DNA from: Lachnospiraceae bacterium
Lineage (GTDB): Bacteria; Bacillota; Clostridia; Lachnospirales; Lachnospiraceae
Assembly (NCBI GenBank): GCA_024693455.1
Contig: JAILKW010000129.1
Location: 1 to 33,014 of the forward strand
DNA: 33,014 nt
Reading direction: 5' to 3'
The notes under the pieces were generated by a model that worked only from the letters and a program-made list of their open reading frames with translations, did not search any database and had not been told where the DNA came from. Shown here in pieces: positions 1 through 8,019 of the stretch; position 1 is the first letter of the stretch; each line of letters begins with the position of its first letter. Both the position numbers and the translations under genes were made by a program.

Positions 1-1488
1 ATTAACCCTATAAACGGGGCAAAGGTACCTATTTGGTTGTCTGATTACGTACTTGCTGATTACGGAACCGGAGCTATCATGTGTGTTCCTGCTCATGATG
101 ACAGAGATTTTGCTTTTGCCAAGAAATTCGATATACCCATCATCCAGGTTATTGCCAAGGACGGTGTGGAAATAGAAGATATGCAGGAAGCTTATACCGA
201 TGCAGTGGGAACTATGATCAATTCCGGTGACTGGAACGGTATGGAGTCTGCAGAGCTTAAGGAAAAAGCACCTGAAATGATCGAAAAGATGGGTGCGGGA
301 AAGAAGACAACCAACTACAAGCTTCGTGACTGGGTATTTTCAAGACAAAGATATTGGGGTGAGCCTATTCCCATTGTTCATTGCGAAAAATGCGGTCCTG
401 TAGCTGTTCCCGAAGAAGAGCTTCCTTTGCTTCTTCCCGATGTTGAATCATATCAACCTACAGGAACAGGAGAGAGTCCCCTTGCAGACATTACGGATTG
501 GGTTAACACAACCTGTCCCTGCTGCGGCGGACCTGCAAAAAGAGAAACTAACACAATGCCTCAGTGGGCCGGTTCTTCATGGTATTTCCTTCGTTATGTT
601 GACAACAAAAACGACAATGAGCTTGTATCAAAAGAAAAAGCAGACAAGTATCTTCCGGTAGATATGTACATCGGAGGAGTAGAGCATGCGGTACTTCACC
701 TTCTTTATGCAAGATTCTACACCAAGTTTTTGTATGATATCGGAGTAGTTGATTTTGAAGAGCCCTTCAAAAAGCTTTTCAACCAGGGAATGATAACCGG
801 TAAAAACGGTATCAAGATGTCAAAATCCAAAGGAAACGTTGTTTCTCCGGATGATCTAGTACGTGATTACGGTTGCGATTCACTTAGGATTTATGAGCTC
901 TTTGTAGGACCGCCCGAGCTTGACAGTGAGTGGGACGACAGAGGAATAGACGGTGTTTATCGTTTCCTTTCAAGAGTTTGGAGACTGTTTTCGGACAATG
1001 CAGAAAAAGACGTTCCCGAGACTAAGGAGCTTATTAAAGTACGTAATCAGATGATCCGTGATATCACAAATCGTCTTGAAGGATTTTCACTTAACACTGT
1101 AATATCCGGATTTATGGAGTATACCAATAAGCTTGTTGATATATCCAAAAAGACCGGTATCGACAAAGAAACCCTTCATACATTCACACTTCTTCTTGCA
1201 CCTTTTGCTCCTCATATTGCAGAAGAGCTGCACGAAGCCATAGGATGTGAAGGCTCAGTATTTACAGAGACCTGGCCCGATTATGATGAAGCTCTTTGCG
1301 TTGAGGATGAAATAGAAGTTGCGGTTCAGATCAACGGAAAGCTTAAGGAAGTTGTTGCGCTCTCAAAGGATGTATCCAAAGAGGATGCAATTTCAGCAGC
1401 AAAAGCGGCGCTTGGGGATAAACTGAGCGGAAACATAGTAAAAGAGATTTATGTGCCCGGCAAGATAATTAATATAGTTGTTAAATAA
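1..1488 (+). CDS. leuS: Leucyl-tRNA synthetase, C-terminal part (5' end outside window)
   Basis: Class I aminoacyl-tRNA synthetase that charges tRNA-Leu in the cytoplasm. The frame is open from base 1, so the gene begins upstream; 495 residues are visible. The first residues (NGAKVPIWLSDYV, then YGTGAIMCVPAHDDRDF) belong to the CP1 editing domain that hydrolyses mischarged tRNA. A Cys pair in HCEKCG and the CPCC cluster precede the MPQWAGSSWYFLRY block typical of bacterial LeuRS. The KMSKS catalytic loop is encoded at 814-828. The anticodon-binding helical region and the small C-terminal domain (ending IYVPGKIINIVVK) follow, so the 3' end is intact. The HIGH motif is outside the window. Downstream is a 438-bp non-coding gap, so leuS probably ends its own transcription unit. 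Identity is very secure from the editing-domain and KMSKS motifs. Confidence 0.97.
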   Translation: MNPINGAKVPIWLSDYVLADYGTGAIMCVPAHDDRDFAFAKKFDIPIIQVIAKDGVEIEDMQEAYTDAVGTMINSGDWNGMESAELKEKAPEMIEKMGAGKKTTNYKLRDWVFSRQRYWGEPIPIVHCEKCGPVAVPEEELPLLLPDVESYQPTGTGESPLADITDWVNTTCPCCGGPAKRETNTMPQWAGSSWYFLRYVDNKNDNELVSKEKADKYLPVDMYIGGVEHAVLHLLYARFYTKFLYDIGVVDFEEPFKKLFNQGMITGKNGIKMSKSKGNVVSPDDLVRDYGCDSLRIYELFVGPPELDSEWDDRGIDGVYRFLSRVWRLFSDNAEKDVPETKELIKVRNQMIRDITNRLEGFSLNTVISGFMEYTNKLVDISKKTGIDKETLHTFTLLLAPFAPHIAEELHEAIGCEGSVFTETWPDYDEALCVEDEIEVAVQINGKLKEVVALSKDVSKEDAISAAKAALGDKLSGNIVKEIYVPGKIINIVVK

Positions 1489-1501
1489 TTATCTTTATAT
1501 G

Positions 1502-1900
1502 GCAAGGCCGCATTGTCCGGGGATGAATCACCGCTCGCTCTATAACACGAGCTCGCTTTAGATTATCCCCGTACAATGCTTCAAAATATTGCATGAATTA
1601 TTATATTAAAATGTTTGATCTGCTTGCCGGACAATAAATGGGAAGAGAGTGCAGGGCCGCATTGCCCGAGACTTTAGATTATCCCCGTACAATGCTTCGA
1701 AATATTGTATGAATTATTATATTAAAATGTTTGATCTGCTTGCCGGATAATAAATGGGAAGAGAGTGCAAGGCCGCATTGCCCGGGACTTTAGATTATCC
1801 CCGTACAATGCTTCGAAATAATGCATGATTTATTATAATAAAATGCCTGATCTGCTTGTCGGGCAATAAATGGAAAGAGAGTGCAAGGCCGCATTACTCG
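1502..1900. repeat. Degenerate tandem repeat array, 116-bp period, in the leuS-icd gap
   Basis: This array fills most of the only gene-free stretch longer than 300 bp (1489-1926). Units begin with GCARGGCCGCATT at 1502, 1651, 1767 and 1883. The first spacing is 149 bp and the next two are 116 bp. Unit 1 carries 33 extra bp, centred near 1525-1556. Units 2 and 3 differ at about 12 of 116 positions by eye. Unit 4 is a stub that keeps GGCCGCATT and then CTCGCTTT, a string otherwise found in the unit 1 insert. Each full unit has a GC-rich inverted-repeat half, an AT-rich middle, and ends AATAAATGGRAAGAGAGT. There are no transposase remnants and no conserved reading frame. Transcription, if any, is unknown. 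It could be a REP- or MITE-like element that duplicated locally, or a structured leader or terminator region. Function is unassigned. Confidence 0.9.
1510..1579. repeat. Near-perfect inverted repeat (hairpin) inside repeat unit 1
   Basis: Bases 1510-1529 (GCATTGTCCGGGGATGAATC) pair with 1561-1579 (GATTATCCCCGTACAATGC), with one mismatch and one bulged G, giving a stem of about 18 bp. The loop holds a smaller GCTCG/CGAGC hairpin. No T-run follows, so it is not a classical intrinsic terminator, although it may still stop or protect the leuS transcript. Units 2 and 3 have lost the apical part and keep only a shorter GCATTG/CAATGC stem with GGG/CCC inside. Confidence 0.75.
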
Positions 1901-1915
1901 CTTTTAAGACAAAAA

Positions 1916-1924
1916 AGGAGAGAG
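1916..1924 (+). promoter_or_regulatory. Ribosome binding site that fixes the icd start
   Basis: AGGAGAGAG ends shortly before the ATG at 1927, with GGAG lying 6 nt upstream. It supports that start over the in-frame ATG at 1870, which lies in the repeat array and has no comparable site. Confidence 0.8.
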
Positions 1925-1926
1925 AT

Positions 1927-3135
1927 ATGGGAAAGATAGAAATGAAGACTCCGCTTGTTGAGATGGACGGAGATGAAATGACCAGAGTTCTTTGGCAGAT
2001 AATAAAGGATGAGCTCATTTTGCCGTTTGTGGATTTAAAAAGCGAGTATTATGATCTCGGACTTAAGAAACGAGATGAGACCGATGATGAGATAACGAAA
2101 CAGTCGGCCGAAGCAACAAAGAAATACGGAGTGGCTGTAAAGTGTGCCACTATCACCCCTAATGCCGCAAGAGTGGAGGAATATGACCTTAAAAGAATGT
2201 ATCCTTCACCCAACGGAACGATAAGAGCTATCCTGGACGGAACGGTTTTTAGGGCTCCGATACTTGTTAAAGGGATTGAGCCCTGTGTTAAAAACTGGAA
2301 AAAGCCAATAACTATTGCCCGTCATGCATACGGAGACGTTTATAAAGCATCCGAGATGAAGATTCCCGGAGCAGGCAAAGTTGAACTGGTTTACACAGCG
2401 GATGACGGCAGTGAGCAAAGAGTCCTTGTACATGAATTTAAAGGTGCGGGAGTTGTTCAGGGACAACATAATCTGACAGCTTCCATAGAAAGTTTTGCCA
2501 GAAGTTGTTTTGAATACGCATTGGCCGAAAAACAGGATCTTTGGTTTGCCACAAAGGATACTATTTCAAAACAGTACGATCATACCTTCAAAGATATTTT
2601 CAGTGAGATTTTTGAAGCAGAATACAAAGATAAATTCGATGCTGCCGGAATAGAGTATTTCTATACCTTGATCGATGATGCGGTTGCAAGAGTAATGAAG
2701 TCCGAAGGCGGATTTATCTGGGCATGTAAGAATTATGACGGAGATGTTATGAGTGACATGCTTTCTTCGGCTTTCGGATCACTTGCAATGATGACATCAG
2801 TGCTTGTTTCTCCTCAGGGATATTATGAGTATGAAGCTGCACACGGAACCGTTCAGCGTCATTATTACAAGCATCTTAAAGGTGAAGAAACTTCAACCAA
2901 TTCGGTTGCTACAATATTTGCATGGAGCGGTGCTTTCAGAAAAAGGGCACAGCTTGATGAGCTTCCCGAACTCGAAAAATATGCAAACGCTCTTGAGAAA
3001 GCGACAATTGCTACTATAGAAAATGGGAAAATGACCGGAGATCTTGCCCGTATTACCACAATGAGTGACCCTGTTGTTTTAAACAGCAAAGACTTCATTG
3101 TAGCAATAAGAGAAGAACTTGAAAAAATTCTTTAA
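1927..3135 (+). CDS. icd: NADP-dependent isocitrate dehydrogenase (IDH1-like subfamily)
   Basis: Oxidatively decarboxylates isocitrate to 2-oxoglutarate and yields NADPH in the cytoplasm. The product is 402 aa, the usual size for the homodimeric subfamily that includes eukaryotic IDH1. Visible family motifs are the N-terminal [13 protein letters not shown], the substrate-binding SPNGTIR and FRAPI stretches, the [12 protein letters not shown] segment (the counterpart of the IDH1 Arg132 region), [12 protein letters not shown], and the nucleotide-binding [14 protein letters not shown] block. The ATG at 1927 is chosen because it has a good ribosome binding site and gives the family N-terminus. 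An in-frame ATG at 1870 would add 19 residues encoded by repeat DNA and is judged not to be the start. The next gene begins 18 nt downstream. The enzyme supplies 2-oxoglutarate for glutamate synthesis as well as NADPH. Confidence 0.97.
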   Translation: MGKIEMKTPLVEMDGDEMTRVLWQIIKDELILPFVDLKSEYYDLGLKKRDETDDEITKQSAEATKKYGVAVKCATITPNAARVEEYDLKRMYPSPNGTIRAILDGTVFRAPILVKGIEPCVKNWKKPITIARHAYGDVYKASEMKIPGAGKVELVYTADDGSEQRVLVHEFKGAGVVQGQHNLTASIESFARSCFEYALAEKQDLWFATKDTISKQYDHTFKDIFSEIFEAEYKDKFDAAGIEYFYTLIDDAVARVMKSEGGFIWACKNYDGDVMSDMLSSAFGSLAMMTSVLVSPQGYYEYEAAHGTVQRHYYKHLKGEETSTNSVATIFAWSGAFRKRAQLDELPELEKYANALEKATIATIENGKMTGDLARITTMSDPVVLNSKDFIVAIREELEKIL

Positions 3136-3153
3136 CAGGAGATTTATTAATTA

Positions 3154-5076
3154 ATGTTACTTTCGGTGTCTAATGTTTCAAAAGAATATCCCGGTAATCT
3201 TTTGTTTTCCGGAGTGTCTTTTTTGATCGATAAGGGAGAAAAGACTGCAATTGTCGGAAATAACGGATGTGGAAAAAGTACACTTCTGAAGATAATAGTG
3301 GGCGAAGAAAGATCGGACGACGGAAGTATTATTTTCGAAAAGGATTCTTCCTTCGGATATCTTGCGCAGTATCAGGAAGAAGATGCTTTCGGAACCATAT
3401 ATGATTACGTGATAGAAGCTCGTCCGGATATCCTCGAGATGGAGGACGAGCTTTCCCGGATGGAAGAAAAAATGGCAGACCTTGATGAGGATGAACTGCA
3501 TTCTTTCATGGAAAGCTACGAAAACAAACGCCATATTTTTTCCTCTATAGGAGGAGAAAGCTATCGCAGTGAAGCAGTAGGCGTATTAAAGGGTTTGGGT
3601 TTTACGGAAGATGAATTTACCCATGATGTAAAAAAACTCTCCGGAGGCCAGAAGACGAGAGCCGCATTATCAAGGCTTTTGCTTTCCGAGCCCGACATAC
3701 TGCTTCTTGACGAGCCTATAAACCATTTGGATATTACAGCGATAGAATGGCTTGAAGGTTTCCTTAAAAATTATAAAGGAGCCGTTATAATAGTTGCTCA
3801 TGACAGGTACTTTCTGGACCGGGTAGTAAGTCGTGTTTTAGACTTATCTGAACATGGTATCCGGGATTATAAGGGAAACTATTCCGAGTTTGTAAGACAA
3901 AAAGACATATATTTAAGTGCTCGTTTTTCCGAGTACGAAAAACAGCAAAAGCAGATCGCTCATGAAAAAGCGGTAATCGAAAAACTCAGAAGTTATAACA
4001 GGGAAAAGTCCATAAAAAGAGCTGAGAGTCGTGTGAAAAAGCTTAATAAAATTGAACTCATCGAGAAACCCAAAGATGAGGATTCATCCATGACGCTTTC
4101 TCTTTCTTCGGGAAAACGAAGTGGAGAGGATGTTCTTGATGTCTCGGGTCTTTCTAAAAGTTACGGTCAAAAAGAGCTGTTTACCGATCTGTCATTTCAT
4201 ATCACAAGAGGCGAAAGAGTTGCTCTTATCGGCGAAAACGGAATCGGGAAATCGACAATTCTTAAGATAATCAACGATCAGGTGCCGGCCGACGGAGGAG
4301 TGATCCGCATAGGCAGTAATGTCAGTATCGGATATTACGATCAGGAACAACAGCTTCTTGATGAATCAAAAACCTTGTTTGATGAGATGAGTGACTCATA
4401 CCCCGGACTTGATAATACAAAAATCAGAAATGTATTGGCTGCTTTTTTATTTACCGGAGAAGATGTTTATAAAAGGATAAGCGATCTTTCCGGAGGTGAA
4501 AGAGGAAGGATATCTCTTGCAAAGCTTATGCTCAGGGATGCAAACTTTTTGATCCTTGATGAGCCTACAAACCACCTGGATATGCAATCAAAAGAAATAC
4601 TTGAAAATGCACTTGCGATCTATGACGGAACAGTATTTTTTGTATCGCACGACAGATATTTTGTAAACAGCTGTGCGGAAAAGATACTTGAACTTACTTC
4701 AAAAGGACTGCGTATCTTTTACGGTGATTACGATTATTATCTCGAAAAAAGAGATAATGTAAACAGTCCGGATACGGATTCAAAAGATGATGTGTCAAGT
4801 ACAGACAATGTATCAAAAGATACAACTTCATCGGGGAAAGCAGATTGGGAGGAGCAAAAGAAAGAGGCTGCAAGACAAAAGAAACGTCAGATTCGTCTTG
4901 CTGAGGTTGAGAATGAGATATCCGCATTGGAGGATGAAAAGCAAAGCTTATCCGAAGAAATGTATAAAGATGAAGTTGCGACAAATTCAGCTAAGTTAAA
5001 TGAAATTTCAACCAGGCTTTCGGAAATAGATAATAAGCTTGATCCTCTTTATGACGAATGGGAAGAACTTAGCTAA
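3154..5076 (+). CDS. ydiF: ABC-F family ATPase, YdiF-like
   Basis: Soluble protein with two ATP-binding cassettes and no membrane segments. ABC-F proteins act on ribosomes (translation factors or antibiotic resistance) rather than as transporters. At 640 aa it matches the size of Bacillus YdiF. NBD1 has Walker A GNNGCGKST (residues 35-43), signature LSGGQ (162-166) and Walker B/D-loop DEPINHLD (186-193). A charged linker arm rich in Lys, Glu and Arg follows at about residues 240-320. NBD2 has Walker A GENGIGKS (360-367), an LSGGE signature and the canonical DEPTNHLD. The C-terminal extension (about 545-640) starts with an Asp/Ser-rich spacer and ends as a coiled coil. In NBD1 the family-typical Thr of DEPTNHLD is Ile. 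ATG follows AGGAG with a rather long 12-nt spacing. It is adjacent to rex, as in Bacillus. Whether it protects against any drug cannot be read from the sequence. Confidence 0.9.
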   Translation: MLLSVSNVSKEYPGNLLFSGVSFLIDKGEKTAIVGNNGCGKSTLLKIIVGEERSDDGSIIFEKDSSFGYLAQYQEEDAFGTIYDYVIEARPDILEMEDELSRMEEKMADLDEDELHSFMESYENKRHIFSSIGGESYRSEAVGVLKGLGFTEDEFTHDVKKLSGGQKTRAALSRLLLSEPDILLLDEPINHLDITAIEWLEGFLKNYKGAVIIVAHDRYFLDRVVSRVLDLSEHGIRDYKGNYSEFVRQKDIYLSARFSEYEKQQKQIAHEKAVIEKLRSYNREKSIKRAESRVKKLNKIELIEKPKDEDSSMTLSLSSGKRSGEDVLDVSGLSKSYGQKELFTDLSFHITRGERVALIGENGIGKSTILKIINDQVPADGGVIRIGSNVSIGYYDQEQQLLDESKTLFDEMSDSYPGLDNTKIRNVLAAFLFTGEDVYKRISDLSGGERGRISLAKLMLRDANFLILDEPTNHLDMQSKEILENALAIYDGTVFFVSHDRYFVNSCAEKILELTSKGLRIFYGDYDYYLEKRDNVNSPDTDSKDDVSSTDNVSKDTTSSGKADWEEQKKEAARQKKRQIRLAEVENEISALEDEKQSLSEEMYKDEVATNSAKLNEISTRLSEIDNKLDPLYDEWEELS

Positions 5077-5092
5077 ACAACGGGGAAATGAA

Positions 5093-5722
5093 ATGGAAAA
5101 AGAAATATCACAGGCAGTGATCAGAAGAATGCCAAGATATTACAGATATTTAGGGGAATTGCTTGAAAGTGGGATCGAGCGTATTTCATCAAGAGAACTT
5201 TCGGTTCTGATGCATGTAACAGCTTCACAGATCAGGCAGGATCTTAATAACTTCGGCGGATTCGGGCAGACCGGATATGGTTATAATGTCAGTTTTTTAC
5301 ATGATGAGATCGGAAGAATTTTAGGTCTTAAAAATGTAAATGACATAATTGTTGTCGGAGTTGGAAATCTCGGAAGGGCTATTGCCAATTATATAATAGC
5401 AGGTGATGAGGCCTTTTCTCTTATCGGATTATTTGATCTTGATAAACAAAAGAAAGGAGAAACTGTATGCGGGATTCCGATTATGCATACAGATGAACTA
5501 AAGGATTTTTGTACGTCCAGAAAGGTTGATATAGCGGTTCTTTCAATGCCTAAAGAGAATGCACCTTCTGTTGCCGCAGAACTGATTTCTTACGGAATTA
5601 AAGGCTTTTGGAATTTTGCACATGTTGATATTGACACTCCTTCCGGAGTTGCTGTTGAAAATGTGCATCTTTCGGAGTCGCTTATGAATCTTTCATATGA
5701 AATGACCGGAGGGGGAGTGTAA
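5093..5722 (+). CDS. rex: Redox-sensing transcriptional repressor Rex
   Basis: Homodimeric repressor that senses the NADH/NAD+ ratio and controls fermentation and respiration genes. The product is 209 aa, the normal length. The N-terminal winged helix (about residues 1-80) contains ISSRELSVLMHVTASQIRQDLNNFGGFGQTGYGY, split here as ISSRELS followed by the recognition helix ASQIRQDLNNFG. A Rossmann domain follows with IIVVGVGNLG (GxGxxG at 89-94), and the C-terminus carries the domain-swapping helix. The ATG at 5093 is chosen because GGGG lies 7 nt upstream and the product starts where the family does; longer in-frame extensions would run into the preceding gene. I saw no clear Rex operator (TTGTGAA-N4-TTCACAA type) in the gaps of this window, so its targets are elsewhere or too divergent to spot by eye. 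Confidence 0.96.
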   Translation: MEKEISQAVIRRMPRYYRYLGELLESGIERISSRELSVLMHVTASQIRQDLNNFGGFGQTGYGYNVSFLHDEIGRILGLKNVNDIIVVGVGNLGRAIANYIIAGDEAFSLIGLFDLDKQKKGETVCGIPIMHTDELKDFCTSRKVDIAVLSMPKENAPSVAAELISYGIKGFWNFAHVDIDTPSGVAVENVHLSESLMNLSYEMTGGGV

Positions 5723-5723
5723 T

Positions 5724-6530
5724 ATGGATGAAGATTCTTTTAAGCTTGCACTAAAGGGAGCCAGAATACCGGTTTTGGTTTTAGATCAAAAATGGCACAG
5801 GCTGTTTGCTTTAAGCGGCAAACCGGAAGAGATCAAAGAACTTGAAACAGAACTTAATGAACTTCTTGCGAGACAGGGAAAATTAACAACAGAGATAAAA
5901 GAACTTAAAAAGCTTAAGAATAAACTGATGCAAGGCATTGTTGCCAATATGGAAACATCCAAAGACGGCAAACTTGAAAAATCCGTAAACCTGGATCAAA
6001 ACAAGAAGTTGATCGAAGAAACGAATCAAAAAATTGAAGAAGATGAAGATGAACTTTTGGATCTTCCTCCTCAGATAAAAGAAAAAAACGAGGAGCTTAT
6101 GATGGAAACAATGAAATTCACCTACGAAAAGCTCCGAAGTAACACAAACGAAGTAAAAGATATAGCAAATTGGATCGCCCAGGTCAGGGTAGATCTTAAG
6201 AAAAATATAATAAAAAAGCAAAACAGAGAGATCAACAACAGGGAAATATATGCTTACATGCATGACATCTTCGGAAAAGACGTTATCAATATTTTCGATA
6301 TCAAAAACGATGTTGAGATCGCGCTTGTCAGCAAGGATTCCGCAGGAGCTTCACCCGGACAGGATATAAGCGATAAGACTATAGATGTCGAGCCCAAAAA
6401 AGAAACTGTTGTAAAAGAAAAACCCACGGAAAACTTTGATGCTCAAATGTTAAAGCCCGGAGAAAGTCCGGGCGGATCAGACAATAAAAAAGAAAGCAAT
6501 GATGAGGATGAGGAAGACTGGGATTTATGA
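5724..6530 (+). CDS. Conserved-looking coiled-coil protein of unknown function
   Basis: I do not recognise this 268-aa protein. The first 30 residues (KGARIPVLVLDQKWHRLF) look like a short folded segment. Residues 33-70 and 90-170 are strongly charged heptad-like helices with a coiled-coil pattern. Residues 172-200 (NREIYAYMHDIFGKDVINIFDI) look like a second small folded part. From about residue 205 the tail is Ser/Gly/Pro/Glu-rich and probably disordered, ending in an acidic EDEEDWDL. There is no signal peptide or membrane segment, so it should be cytoplasmic. Its ATG is just after the rex stop, preceded by a GGAGGGGG stretch inside the rex end, and its stop overlaps the next start by 4 nt. 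Co-translation with rex and nnr suggests a shared process, but that is guilt by association only. The reading frame is certainly real given the tight packing. Confidence 0.85.
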   Translation: MDEDSFKLALKGARIPVLVLDQKWHRLFALSGKPEEIKELETELNELLARQGKLTTEIKELKKLKNKLMQGIVANMETSKDGKLEKSVNLDQNKKLIEETNQKIEEDEDELLDLPPQIKEKNEELMMETMKFTYEKLRSNTNEVKDIANWIAQVRVDLKKNIIKKQNREINNREIYAYMHDIFGKDVINIFDIKNDVEIALVSKDSAGASPGQDISDKTIDVEPKKETVVKEKPTENFDAQMLKPGESPGGSDNKKESNDEDEEDWDL

Positions 6531-8005
6531 AAATATATGTAACTCCGGATCAGATGAAAGATGCTGACAAAAACACTCAGGAAGTATTTAAAATGGACGG
6601 TCTTGTTCTTATGGAACGGGCTGCTTTGTTCACTGTCGACGTTATCAAAAGTCTTTGTGATAAAAACTGCTGCATAGCTGTTCTTGCAGGCTCGGGAAAC
6701 AACGGAGGAGACGGAATTGCAATTGCAAGGCTGCTTTGGGAGGAAGGCTATCAGAGTGCGGTTTATTTATGCGGCGACAAAGCCAAAATGACAAAGGATT
6801 GCTTGAGACAGTATGAAACAGCAACCATTTACAAAGTTCCGTTTTTGGACAACCTTTCAGAATTGTCCGGATTCGGACTGATCGTGGATGCTGTTACGGG
6901 TGTGGGATTTAAGGGAGAATTACGCAAAGAGGTGGCTGAAATCACCGGATTTGCAAATACACTTAATGCCAAAAGGATAGCGGTTGATATGCCGACCGGG
7001 GTGTCTTCGGATGACGGAAGTGCGTCCTGTGATTCCTTTAATGCAGATGTGACCGTAACCTTCGGTTTCGAAAAAATCGGCCAGCATCTGTATCCGGGCA
7101 AAGCATTATGCGGTGAAGTGGTAAGAGGCAGGATCGGTATTACAGACAGATCCCTTTCACCGGATGATAAGTATATATTCGGGATAGAAAACAGCGATCT
7201 AACAAGAATGATCCCGGCCCGAAGACCCGACAGTCATAAGGGTACTTACGGGAAAGTGCTTATAATAGCCGGATCATCCGGTATGGCCGGCGCCGCTTAT
7301 ATGTGTGCAGCTTCAGCTTTTGCCTGCGGATGCGGTATGGTTAAGATAATATCGGTTCCCGAAAACCGAAATATACTTCAGACACTTATTCCCGAAGCTA
7401 TGTTTGCGGAGATCGATGAATATAATTTTCAGGATATCATTGATGAGAACCTCGGCTGGGCAGATGTCGTAGTTGCAGGATGCGGACTTTCCCAAAGCTC
7501 CCTGGCTTTTTCGGTAATAGATTATCTTGCGTCTTATTGCGAACTTCCCCTGGTGTTGGATGCAGACGGACTTAATCTTTTTTCCGAAGAACATCCTCAT
7601 ATAGCCTCTGTTGACTGCGTTTTTACTCCCCACATAGGCGAGATGGAAAGACTGACCGGATATATGCGTGAAGAAATTGAAAAAAATGCACTTCCGATAG
7701 CAGAAAAATATGCTTCGGATCTTGGCGTTACGCTTGTATTAAAGAGTTCTTCAACGGTTATATTTGATAAAAAAGGCAGGGGATTTATTAATGATAACGG
7801 TTGCAGCGGAATGGCCACAGCCGGCAGCGGAGATGTTCTTTCGGGTATGATAGGCGGTCTTATGGCTCAAAAGATACCCGGTAATTTGGCAGCACCTCTT
7901 GCCGCATATATTCACGGACTTGCCGGAAGTTACGCTGCAAGCGAAATGGGAGAATCCGGCATGAAAGCATCTGATATTATAAGTGGAATAAAAAAGGTTT
8001 TATAA
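6527..8005 (+). CDS. nnr: Bifunctional NAD(P)H-hydrate epimerase / ADP-dependent NAD(P)H-hydrate dehydratase
   Basis: Repairs hydrated, inactive NADH and NADPH (NADHX, NADPHX). The N-terminal YjeF_N domain epimerises the R form, and the C-terminal ribokinase-like domain dehydrates the S form using ADP. The 492-aa fusion has the usual two-domain length. The N-terminal half shows GSGNNGGDG (residues 55-63), VDAVTGVGFKG and VDMPTGVSSDDG. The C-terminal half starts near residue 230 with HKGTYGKVLIIAGSSGMAGA and has FTPHIGEMERL and the catalytic GSGDVLSG (433-440, with the Asp at 436). The ATGA overlap with the upstream coiled-coil gene indicates translational coupling. It sits close to rex and icd, in keeping with a cluster concerned with nicotinamide nucleotides. 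The epimerase PSG-type motif reads PTG here, a mild change. Confidence 0.95.
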   Translation: MKIYVTPDQMKDADKNTQEVFKMDGLVLMERAALFTVDVIKSLCDKNCCIAVLAGSGNNGGDGIAIARLLWEEGYQSAVYLCGDKAKMTKDCLRQYETATIYKVPFLDNLSELSGFGLIVDAVTGVGFKGELRKEVAEITGFANTLNAKRIAVDMPTGVSSDDGSASCDSFNADVTVTFGFEKIGQHLYPGKALCGEVVRGRIGITDRSLSPDDKYIFGIENSDLTRMIPARRPDSHKGTYGKVLIIAGSSGMAGAAYMCAASAFACGCGMVKIISVPENRNILQTLIPEAMFAEIDEYNFQDIIDENLGWADVVVAGCGLSQSSLAFSVIDYLASYCELPLVLDADGLNLFSEEHPHIASVDCVFTPHIGEMERLTGYMREEIEKNALPIAEKYASDLGVTLVLKSSSTVIFDKKGRGFINDNGCSGMATAGSGDVLSGMIGGLMAQKIPGNLAAPLAAYIHGLAGSYAASEMGESGMKASDIISGIKKVL

Positions 8006-8019
8006 ATATTGGTATTAAT

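Noticed and set aside
1502-1900. CRISPR array
   Set aside because: Period is 116 bp with no short constant repeats separated by unique spacers, and no cas genes are present.
1870-1926. N-terminal extension of icd beginning at an ATG in the repeat array
   Set aside because: The extension is encoded by repeat DNA, has no ribosome binding site and is absent from the family; the ATG at 1927 has a strong site and gives the normal N-terminus.
1489-1926. T-box riboswitch or other known leader
   Set aside because: It lies downstream of leuS, and I see neither a T-box sequence (UGGN-pairing bulge) nor a specifier loop; the repeats explain the structure.
5039-5092. Longer Rex starting inside the ABC-F gene
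   Set aside because: The extra 18 residues do not match Rex, and a ribosome binding site sits directly before the ATG at 5093.
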